Of a DNA stretch of 27,853 nucleotides, positions 14,089-20,851 are shown in pieces. The stretch lies in NCBI RefSeq assembly GCF_036518555.1, contig NZ_DATDMY010000077.1:1-27853 (forward strand). The letters run 5' to 3'. How positions within the stretch are numbered: the first letter of the stretch is position 1; each line of letters starts with the position of its first letter. A model generated the notes under the pieces. That model was not told where the DNA came from. It made no database searches and saw only the letters and a list, made by a program, of their open reading frames with translations. The position numbers and the translations under genes are program-made. Origin of the DNA: Dokdonella_A sp036518555. GTDB lineage: Bacteria; Pseudomonadota; Gammaproteobacteria; Xanthomonadales; Rhodanobacteraceae.

Positions 14089-16335
14089 TCAATCGAAGCC
14101 GTTCTCGAACAGCAGGTTGGCCTTGAACAGGCTCACGATGTTGGCCGCCGGCTGGCCGACCACGAGCGTGTCGCGCGTACCGTCGTAGGCGAACACGAGC
14201 GATGTCCCACTCGCGACCACGGTACCGCGCACGCTGTTCGCGCTCGCGATCGGGCCCGCGGTGCCGCCCGCGCCGCGACCGAGGCTGATCGCTCCGACGT
14301 CCGCGGCGAGGCCGTCGTCCCAGGTCGCGCTGCGCACGATGTAATCGCCCAGGTTCGTCGCGGCGACGCCGTAGGCGCCGACGAGGTCACCCGTGGTGGC
14401 GCCGACCAGCGCGCGCGTGGCCGACATCGTGCCGGATGTCGGCCGATGGCCGTCGAGCGAGGCGACGGCGCCGGCATTGGCGGCGCCGTCGTTGTTCCAG
14501 TACGGGCTCGCGACCGCGTAGTTGCCGTTCGCGAGCGCGGTGACGCTGTTCGCGCCGACGTATTCGCCATGCGTCGCCCCGATCAGGGAATTGTCCTTGG
14601 ATACGACGCCGACGCTGCCGTGGCCGCCGTCGCCCCAGGTCACGGCGCCGGCGAACGCGACGCCGGCCCCGCTCCATGCGTGGCTGCGCACGACGTAGTG
14701 GCCGTTCGCGAGCGCGGTGACGCCGTCGCTGGCGACGCCGTCGCCGTGGTCCGTGCCGACGAGGGAGTTCTTGGTCGAGACGACGTCGATGCATCCGGTC
14801 GCGCCGTCGCACCAGGTCGCCGCCCCGGCGTTGGAGGTCGTGCCGTAGTGCCACCACGGGCTCGCGACCACGTAATTTCCGTTGGCAAGCGCGGTGACGC
14901 CGGCGAAGCCGACGAGGTCGCCGCGCTGCGTGCCGACGAGCGAATTGGCCGCGGAGATCATTCCCGTCGTGCCGCCGAGTCCGTCGCCCCACGTCACCGC
15001 ACCCGCGTAGTCGACCGCGTCGATCGTCACGAACGGACTCGCGACGACGTAATGGCCGTTCGCGAGCGCCGTCACGCGAATGCCTTCGATGTCGTCGTTC
15101 ATCACGCCGAGCAACGAGTTCGCGAGCGAGATCGTGCCCGGGGCGGGATGCGTGCCGTCGCGCCAGGTGACCGCACCGACCATCGCGGTGCCGCCGTTCT
15201 TCCAGTACGGACTTGCGACGACGTAATGGCCGTTCGCGAGCGCGGTGACGCCGAGGTAGCCGACCTGGTCATCGCTCGTCGTGCCGATGAGCGAGTTGGC
15301 GCCCGTCACCGGACCCGCCGAGCCCGTTGCGCCGTCGCCCCAGGTCACGGCGCCGGCATCGGCGCGCGTGCCGTCGTCCCAGAAGGGACTGTCGACGACG
15401 TAATGACCGTTGCGCAGCGCAACGACGCCGTAGTCGGCGACGAGGTCGTCGTCGGCGGTGCCGACGAGCGAGTTCGCCGCCGAGACCGGGCCATGGATGC
15501 CCACGCTGCCGTCGGCCCAGGTCGCCGCGCCCGCGTCGGCGATGTCGCCGTTGTCCCAGTACGGACTCGCGACGACGTAGTTGCCGTTCGTGAGCGCGGT
15601 GACGGTGCCGACATCGTCGTTCGCGGCGCGCCCGACCAGCGAGTTCGCAGCCGACACCTCGCCGTGCGTCCCGCGTGCACCGTCGCCCCACGTGACCGCG
15701 CCCGCATTCGTCACGCGACCGTTGTCCCAGCGAAAGCTCGCGACGACGTAGTTTCCGTTCGCGAGCGGCGTGATGTCGGTGGCGACGAAATCGTCGGCAT
15801 GGGTGCCGACGAGCGAGTTGGCGGCCGACACCGTGCCGGAAAGGCCGGTCTCACCGTCGACCCACGTCGCGGCCCCCGCGCGCGTGGCGCTGCCGTTGTT
15901 CCAGTCCGGGCTGCGGACCACGAAGTCGCCGTTCGCGAGCACGACGATGCCGCCATCGCCGACGCGATCATTGGCCGTGCTGCCCGTGAGCGCGCTGATC
16001 GGCTTGCCCGAAGGGTCGAAGAGGTAGACGGCTCCGGCCTTCCACCCGGGGCCGTTCGGATCGACGACGACGATGTTGCCGTTCGGCAGCACGGTCACGG
16101 CGGCGCCGAACGACACGCTGCCGGGCGGCCCGTGGATATCGATCTGCGCCGCCACGGCGGTCGCAGAAAACGCCGCGCCCGCGAGGCGGCCGACCACGGC
16201 CACGACGATGCGGGCACGCGGCACGGGCGAACGACGCGGGGCGTGCTTCGCCTTGGGCGCGGACACCACGCGCGCGGCGACGCGCGTGCGCGATCGCCGG
16301 AAGTGGAAAGGGACGGCGAAGCGATCGTCGGTCAT
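14089..16335 (-). CDS. Secreted DUF5650-type repeat protein with C-terminal LFENGFD motif
   Basis: 748 residues from the ATG at 16335. The upstream ATG at 16401 lies inside an FNR-type box, so it is unlikely to be the start. A basic 40-residue leader precedes the hydrophobic stretch ARIVVAVVGRLAGAAFSATAVAA; a GTG at 16224 would give a shorter, more usual signal peptide. The body is about ten repeats of some 58 residues with the core GVTALANGNYVVASPYWDNG...AGAVTWGDG..G..G.VSAANSLVG, as in DUF5650. This looks like a beta-propeller or beta-solenoid surface. An incomplete unit (PNGNIVVVDPNG) comes first. The chain ends ANLLFENGFD, the shared terminal motif with nothing after it. It probably acts as a structural or adhesive exoprotein. 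Confidence 0.85.
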   Translation of the reverse strand: MTDDRFAVPFHFRRSRTRVAARVVSAPKAKHAPRRSPVPRARIVVAVVGRLAGAAFSATAVAAQIDIHGPPGSVSFGAAVTVLPNGNIVVVDPNGPGWKAGAVYLFDPSGKPISALTGSTANDRVGDGGIVVLANGDFVVRSPDWNNGSATRAGAATWVDGETGLSGTVSAANSLVGTHADDFVATDITPLANGNYVVASFRWDNGRVTNAGAVTWGDGARGTHGEVSAANSLVGRAANDDVGTVTALTNGNYVVASPYWDNGDIADAGAATWADGSVGIHGPVSAANSLVGTADDDLVADYGVVALRNGHYVVDSPFWDDGTRADAGAVTWGDGATGSAGPVTGANSLIGTTSDDQVGYLGVTALANGHYVVASPYWKNGGTAMVGAVTWRDGTHPAPGTISLANSLLGVMNDDIEGIRVTALANGHYVVASPFVTIDAVDYAGAVTWGDGLGGTTGMISAANSLVGTQRGDLVGFAGVTALANGNYVVASPWWHYGTTSNAGAATWCDGATGCIDVVSTKNSLVGTDHGDGVASDGVTALANGHYVVRSHAWSGAGVAFAGAVTWGDGGHGSVGVVSKDNSLIGATHGEYVGANSVTALANGNYAVASPYWNNDGAANAGAVASLDGHRPTSGTMSATRALVGATTGDLVGAYGVAATNLGDYIVRSATWDDGLAADVGAISLGRGAGGTAGPIASANSVRGTVVASGTSLVFAYDGTRDTLVVGQPAANIVSLFKANLLFENGFD
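14240..16000 (-). repeat. Ten imperfect tandem repeats of about 176 bp inside the DUF5650-type gene
   Basis: Each unit encodes NS[LV]VG-x10-[VI]-x-ALANG[NH]YVV-x-SP-x-W-x-NG-x6-AGA[VA]TW-x-DG. Units are conserved in protein more than in DNA, and spacing is 57-59 codons. Internal units 2-8 are the most regular. Unit 6 lacks the W-x-NG segment (it has FVTIDAVDY), and the tenth has lost ALANG (it has ATNLGDYIV). Confidence 0.85.
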
Positions 16336-16365
16336 GGCGGCAACCCCCGCAATGCGCGATTCGGC

Positions 16366-16406
16366 ACCGTAACGCGTGCGCGCCGCGCGCAATTGATCCA
16401 TGTCAG
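16366..16406 (-). promoter_or_regulatory. FNR/Anr-type promoter P1, driving the repeat-protein gene
   Basis: On the minus strand CTGACATGGATCAA (16406 to 16393) is one base from TTGAC-N4-ATCAA. The -10-like TACGGT begins at 16371, 28.5 bases from the box centre, the class II geometry. The predicted transcript would start near 16360, ahead of the ATG at 16335. Confidence 0.55.
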
Positions 16407-16457
16407 TGTCCGTACGCGTCTGCGTGCGGCCGGCGCGCAGCCGCGGCCGGTCGGGGT

Positions 16458-16500
16458 TTGATCCAGATCAATCGGTTGCCGGTGCGTCGCGGCTAGCGTT
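16458..16500 (+). promoter_or_regulatory. FNR/Anr-type promoter P2, driving the DUF883-like gene
   Basis: TTGATCCAGATCAA (16458-16471) is a perfect FNR consensus palindrome (TTGAT-N4-ATCAA). GGCTAGCGTT follows at 16491-16500, with TAGCGT beginning 29.5 bases from the box centre. This places the box near -41.5, a class II activating position. The box lies 52 bases from P1, and the two face away from each other. Confidence 0.72.
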
Positions 16501-16623
16501 CCGCCGAGGCCGGCGCGCGGGCACGGTGACCTGTACGGTGAGGCTGACGCCCGCCAGGTGCGTCAGATGCGGTACAGACACGCGGTGCCACCGTTCGGCG
16601 GACGATTCCTGCGGAGAACGGCC

Positions 16624-17154
16624 GTGTCCAGACTTTCACTCGATGGCGATCGCGCCACCTTCCACGACATTCCGATGACGATGAAAGCCGCCGCGGCCGA
16701 CGTGCTCGCCGAAGCGTCCGCGGCCCGACGCGACCTGCGCGAAACCGCGGCGCAACTCGCCGACGACCTGCGCGCGGGCGCGGGTTCGATGCAGCTGCAT
16801 GCGCGCCGCGCGCGAGCGATCGGCGGCAGCGCCGCGCTCGATGCGGTGGAAATGGGACGCGCGGCCGGGGCGAGCGCCTGGCGCGAGGCACGCCGGCATG
16901 CGGCCGATTGGGGCCATGGCGCGCTCGAACAGGCGCGATCGCGCCCTGCGGCCGTGCTGGTCGGGGTCGCCGTGATCGGCGTCGCGATCGGCTTCTGGCT
17001 GCGTGGCGCGAGCCAGCGTGCGAGTCGCGACGCGGCTGCGAGGCGATCGACGACCGCGCGCGTGCGTGCGCCGCAGGCCGGTCGCGCGAGCGGCAAGGGC
17101 AACGGCGCGGGCGCGGGCCGCCGGAGCCATTCGGCTACGGCCGCGCACGAATGA
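16624..17154 (+). CDS. DUF883/ElaB-YqjD-like C-terminally anchored protein with basic tail
   Basis: 176 residues from a GTG at 16624, with CGGAGAA five bases upstream. ATGs at 16558 and 16675 are alternatives without a ribosome site. The N-terminal two thirds are amphipathic, Ala-rich helix (AAADVLAEASAARRDLRETAAQLADDLRAG), as in ElaB/YgaM/YqjD. One membrane helix follows (PAAVLVGVAVIGVAIGFWL, Gly every fourth residue). The family normally ends soon after this helix, but here a 45-residue Arg/Ala/Gly-rich tail continues. E. coli members sit in the inner membrane and bind ribosomes in stationary phase. A similar role here would be inference; the basic tail could bind RNA, ribosomes or DNA. Its stop overlaps the end of the converging peptidase gene by 20 bases. 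Confidence 0.72.
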   Translation: MSRLSLDGDRATFHDIPMTMKAAAADVLAEASAARRDLRETAAQLADDLRAGAGSMQLHARRARAIGGSAALDAVEMGRAAGASAWREARRHAADWGHGALEQARSRPAAVLVGVAVIGVAIGFWLRGASQRASRDAAARRSTTARVRAPQAGRASGKGNGAGAGRRSHSATAAHE

Positions 17155-18331
17155 CGCGCGCGATCATCGCCGCGGAGTAGGGTGCCCCGGAGCGTTCCGT
17201 TTCCGCGAGCAGTCGTTTCCAGAGCTCGGTCGCGTCGATCCGGTAGGCGAGGAAGCGCTCGTACCCGCACGTGTAGGCCCAACGCGATGCGTCGTCGGGC
17301 TTGCCGCGTGCTGTCGCCTCTTCGATGCGCGAGCACTCGTCGTGCAACGATGCCGCGAAGCGCTTCGCCTGCTCGGCGGTCCAGACCCCGCTGCGCTCGA
17401 GCGCGGCGATCGACAGCGCCTGCGCGCCGCCTTCGTGCACCCATGGCTCGCCGCTGTCGCCGATGCCGCCGCGTTGGACGAGCCCCTGCCAGACGTGTGC
17501 GAGTTCGTGCGCGACGAGCTGTTCGAACATCGCGCGCAGCTCGGGTGTCTCCGTCTTGGCTCGCTCGCCGGCGATCTTGAACGCGATCTCGCCCGGCAGC
17601 GCGCCGCCCTTGACCGAGAAGCCTGGCACGTCGAGTTGTCCCGCCCCGATGATCACGAGCGGTGGCGCATGCCACGTTCGCGCGAATGCGCGCTGGTAGT
17701 ACGTCGAGAGCCGGCCGACGCCGTCCTCGACGACGGCGCGCATCCACGCCGGCGTCTGTGGATCGACGACGAGGCGGACCGCGCCCGCCGACGTCGGCCG
17801 CTGCGGTCCGAAGTACGCGTAGGTGCCCTTGTCGTCGTTCGCCTGGTCCGCGAGCAGCACCTGTTCGCCGTGCAGGCCGACGAGCTCGAAGGTGACGAGG
17901 AGGTTCCGTTCGCGTGCGCCCTGGCGCACCGTGCCCATCAGGTGGCCGAGGTAGAACGCGTGGCCCCCGTCGGAGTGGCGATCGATCGGGATGTACTGGT
18001 CGTGCGCCCAGGGCGCGTAGTCGCGGATCTCGACCATCGCCTCGTCGAAGGGCGTATCGCCGCGGATCGATTCGCCGTTCGCATCGCTCGCGAGCCGCTG
18101 GCCCGGGGTCTTCGGCGACCACGCGGTCGCCCGGTACTCGACGATCTTCGGGCCGAGTTCGATCGCGTCGACCGGCTCGGACAGTCGGTACTCCGCGCGC
18201 CAGGTGGCGTCTGCCGTGTGCGCGAGGGTGACCGTGGCGCGAACCGGCGGCTCGGTCGCGCCCGCATCGAACGCGGGCGGCGACAGCGCGGTGGCGAACA
18301 GGAGCACGCGCGTCCAGTTTGGAAGTCCCAT
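17135..18331 (-). CDS. Secreted gluzincin-like zinc metallopeptidase (M1/M61-like HExxH)
   Basis: 398 residues, with a signal peptide of about 1-25 (WTRVLLFATALSPPAFDAGA/TE). An N-terminal beta domain (30-190) contains DYAPWAHDQYIPID and HAFYLGHLMG. The catalytic part has H275-E276-L-A-H279 in QLVAHELAHVWQG, and E300 in WVHEGGAQALS as the probable third zinc ligand, 24 residues after the first His. This is the gluzincin layout of M1/M61 peptidases. The N-terminal beta domain and length are like M61 glycyl-aminopeptidase relatives lacking a PDZ domain, but I cannot name the subfamily. The active site looks intact. No terminal FxxGF[DE] motif is present (it ends VIRARP). Its 3' end overlaps the DUF883-like gene by 20 bases, tail to tail. 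Confidence 0.82.
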   Translation of the reverse strand: MGLPNWTRVLLFATALSPPAFDAGATEPPVRATVTLAHTADATWRAEYRLSEPVDAIELGPKIVEYRATAWSPKTPGQRLASDANGESIRGDTPFDEAMVEIRDYAPWAHDQYIPIDRHSDGGHAFYLGHLMGTVRQGARERNLLVTFELVGLHGEQVLLADQANDDKGTYAYFGPQRPTSAGAVRLVVDPQTPAWMRAVVEDGVGRLSTYYQRAFARTWHAPPLVIIGAGQLDVPGFSVKGGALPGEIAFKIAGERAKTETPELRAMFEQLVAHELAHVWQGLVQRGGIGDSGEPWVHEGGAQALSIAALERSGVWTAEQAKRFAASLHDECSRIEEATARGKPDDASRWAYTCGYERFLAYRIDATELWKRLLAETERSGAPYSAAMIARVIRARP

Positions 18332-18514
18332 TCGAGAACCCTGCGGTAGCGGAAGGCGATCGGCGACGCGAGCGCGCAGCCGATCCGCCCTTGTAACGGA
18401 ATCGCGCGCGCAATCCCATCACGGCGGAGCCCAGCGCGCACCCGGCTTGCCCGCGCGCCGGGCGGAAGCGCGACGGCGACGCCGGCCCGTGCGGGCGCCA
18501 CCTCGCGGGTCGAC

Positions 18515-18556
18515 ATGACCCAGATCAAGGGATGCCTCCATCGCGATGCTAGCGTC
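18515..18556 (+). promoter_or_regulatory. FNR/Anr-type promoter P3, driving the nine-heme cytochrome
   Basis: ATGACCCAGATCAA (18515-18528) is one base from TTGAC-N4-ATCAA. After 18 bases comes TGCTAGCGTC (18547-18556), an extended -10 (TG-N-TAGCGT). TAGCGT begins 28.5 bases from the box centre. The ATG of the longest frame is the first three bases of the box, so translation must start downstream at 18587. Confidence 0.65.
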
Positions 18557-18586
18557 GTTGCGACGCCGCGACGGAAGGCCGTGATC

Positions 18587-20554
18587 ATGCGCGTGCAAAC
18601 GCGACTCCTGCTCCTAGGCATGCTCGTGCTTGCGGCGGCACCTCCAGCGCACGGCGCGAACGGCGGCTGGACCGTCACCGGCTGGAACAACCTCGGCATG
18701 CACTGCATGGACTCCGACTATTCGGTGATGTCCATCCTGCCGCCGTACAACACGCTGCATGCACAGCTGATGGACCCGGCGGGCAACCTCGTGCGAAACG
18801 GCGCCGGATATGTCGTGACCTACGAAGCCGTGGCCGATCCGAGCGGATCGATCAACACCACTTCGATCGGCAAGTCCGACTTCTGGCAGTACGCGCAGTC
18901 GCTGTTCGGGCTGCTCGATCCGCTGCCGCCCGATACCGGGCTCACGGGCATCGCGATGCCCGGGCCCGCCAACGTGCCCCAGCCGATGACGTATGACGCC
19001 ACGAACGGATGGTGGGTGGCCGAGGGCGTGCCGCTCACCCCGTACGACGATGCGTCGATGAAGAATCCGTATCCGTTGTTCCGCATCAAGGCGAGTTCCG
19101 CGGGGACCTTGCTCGCGTCGACCGACATCGTCGCACCCGTGTCGGACGAGATGGCGTGCAAGGCCTGCCACGCGTCGGGCAGCGGCCCGGCCGCCCGGCC
19201 GGCCGCCGGCTGGGTCGACGATCCCGATCCGGAGCGCGACTATCGCCTCAACGCGATCCTGCTCCACGACGAGCGGCGCGGCGGCAGCACGGATTACGCG
19301 GCGATGTTGACGCGCCATGGCTACGACCCCGCCGGGCTTCATGCGACCGTGACGCTCCATGGCAAGCCGATCCTCTGCGCGACGTGCCACGCGTCCAACG
19401 CGCTCGGCACCGGCGGCGAAGGGGGCGTGCCGTCGCTGACGAGCGCGATGCACGCATTGCACGCGAGCGTGACGGATCCGTCGTCGGGCCTGTCGCTCGA
19501 GGACACCGCCAACCGCTCGGCGTGCTACACGTGCCATCCCGGTTCGACGACGCGCTGCCTGCGCGGGGCGATGGGCAATGCGGTCGCCGCCGACGGTTCG
19601 ATGGCGATGCAGTGCCAGAGCTGCCACGGCCGCATGAGCCAGGTCGGGGCGGCGCCGCGCGTCGGCTGGCTCGACGAGCCGAACTGCCAGAACTGCCATA
19701 CCGGCACCGCCGTGCACAACAACGGGCAGATCCGCTACACGAACGTCTACGACGTCAATGGCGAACGCCGCGTCGCGGTCGACGCGACGTTCGCGACGAC
19801 GCCCGATACGCCGGCGCCCGGCTTCTCGCTGTACCGCTTCTCGACCGGGCACGGCGGCGTCAAGTGCGAGGGGTGCCACGGTTCCACCCATGCGGAGTAC
19901 CCGAGTTCGCACCGCAACGACAACCTGCAGAGCATCGCGTTGCAGGGCCATGCGGGCGTGCTCGTCGAATGCGCGACCTGCCACGCGATGCAGCCCGCGA
20001 CGGTCGGCGGTGGACCGCACGGCATGCACCCGGTCGGGCAGGCTTGGGTGTCGGGGCATGCCGATGCCGTCGAAGCGAACGGCGTCGCGCCATGCCGCGC
20101 CTGCCATGGCGCCGACGATCGCGGCAGCGTGCTGTCCTACAGCAAGGCCGACCGCATGCTCGCGACCGACTTCGGCGCGCGGCATTTCTGGCCCGGCTTC
20201 CGCATCGGCTGCTATGCGTGCCACGACGGCGCGACGAACGAGGCACCGAACCCGAACCATCCCGCGGTCGTCGAAGACGTCGCGGCGATCTCGACCGGCG
20301 TGCCGACGACGATCGCGCTCGTCGCGCACGACGCCGACGGCGACGCGTTGGCGCTGCGCGTCGTGGCGCAGCCCGCGCGCGCGACCGTGAGCATCAGCGG
20401 CACGACGGCGACGTTCCGTCCGCTGGCGGGGAGTGCCGGCACCGACACGTTCACCTACGCCGCGTGGGACGGCGACACCGACTCCAACCTCGGCACGGTG
20501 GTCGTCCAGGTGCGGCCCGACCTCATCTTCGCGAATGGATTCGATGGCGCGTGA
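18587..20554 (+). CDS. Secreted nine-heme c-type cytochrome with Ig-like domain and C-terminal IFANGFDGA motif
   Basis: 655 residues from the ATG at 18587, with GGAAGG eight bases upstream. The signal peptide is 1-23 (TRLLLLGMLVLAAAPPAHG). GWNNLGMHCMDSDYSV (32-47) opens a domain I recall from other multiheme cytochromes. Nine CxxCH sites start at C191, C264, C313, C343, C367, C427, C462, C503 and C542. Extra His residues (for example H229, H244, H289, H421, H480) could be distal ligands. Residues 565-643 form a cadherin/Ig-like domain (ALVAHDADGDALALRVV, GTDTFTYAAWDGD), and the end is PDLIFANGFDGA. It is likely an extracellular or outer-surface electron carrier or a multiheme oxidoreductase; no catalytic heme motif (CxxCK) is seen. 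The FNR-type promoter fits oxygen-limited expression. Confidence 0.9.
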   Translation: MRVQTRLLLLGMLVLAAAPPAHGANGGWTVTGWNNLGMHCMDSDYSVMSILPPYNTLHAQLMDPAGNLVRNGAGYVVTYEAVADPSGSINTTSIGKSDFWQYAQSLFGLLDPLPPDTGLTGIAMPGPANVPQPMTYDATNGWWVAEGVPLTPYDDASMKNPYPLFRIKASSAGTLLASTDIVAPVSDEMACKACHASGSGPAARPAAGWVDDPDPERDYRLNAILLHDERRGGSTDYAAMLTRHGYDPAGLHATVTLHGKPILCATCHASNALGTGGEGGVPSLTSAMHALHASVTDPSSGLSLEDTANRSACYTCHPGSTTRCLRGAMGNAVAADGSMAMQCQSCHGRMSQVGAAPRVGWLDEPNCQNCHTGTAVHNNGQIRYTNVYDVNGERRVAVDATFATTPDTPAPGFSLYRFSTGHGGVKCEGCHGSTHAEYPSSHRNDNLQSIALQGHAGVLVECATCHAMQPATVGGGPHGMHPVGQAWVSGHADAVEANGVAPCRACHGADDRGSVLSYSKADRMLATDFGARHFWPGFRIGCYACHDGATNEAPNPNHPAVVEDVAAISTGVPTTIALVAHDADGDALALRVVAQPARATVSISGTTATFRPLAGSAGTDTFTYAAWDGDTDSNLGTVVVQVRPDLIFANGFDGA

Positions 20555-20668
20555 GCGTCGCGGCATCCGCATCCGAGGGCGTCGATCGTGCCCGCGCAGC
20601 CGTCGGTCGCGCTGGCCCCGGCGCGCAGCGACCGGCTCGCGGCAACAATCCGCGGTCGCCGGCTGACG

Positions 20669-20710
20669 GTCCGGGATCCGCGCGGATGCGCCGCGATGAC
20701 GGATCCCGAC
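20669..20710. other. Inverted repeat downstream of the cytochrome gene
   Basis: GTCCGGGATCCG (20669-20680) and CGGATCCCGAC (20700-20710) are complementary over 11 pairs with one bulged base and a 19-base spacer. There is no T-run. It may be a transcript-end hairpin for the cytochrome or an operator for the cyclase gene; it lies 63 bases before promoter P4. The rest of 20555-20772 shows nothing else. Confidence 0.4.
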
Positions 20711-20772
20711 GACGGCCACGGTCGGACGATGCATCGGCGGATCGACTCGCGTTGGGCCGCGCGCGAGCCGCG

Positions 20773-20814
20773 TTGATGCATGTCAACTGGAGCGTCCATG
20801 CCGATGCTAGCGTC
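20773..20814 (+). promoter_or_regulatory. FNR/Anr-type promoter P4, driving the first diguanylate cyclase
   Basis: TTGATGCATGTCAA (20773-20786) is a perfect TTGAT-N4-GTCAA box. TGCTAGCGTC follows at 20805-20814, with the same 18-base gap and the same ten bases as in P3. TAGCGT begins 28.5 bases from the box centre. An ATG inside the box (20780) opens a longer frame that would start translation upstream of the predicted transcript start. Confidence 0.72.
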
Positions 20815-20851
20815 CGGCGTAGGGCAAGGTGTCGGGGGAACAGGGCCCGCA

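Noticed and set aside
14240..16000. Regular repeats considered as a possible CRISPR array
   Set aside because: Units are about 176 bp, coding, conserved at protein level and without unique spacers.
14446..16461. A long plus-strand frame opposite the repeat protein, itself repetitive
   Set aside because: The repetition mirrors the true minus-strand repeats. It has no ribosome site, and its composition is that of a shadow frame.
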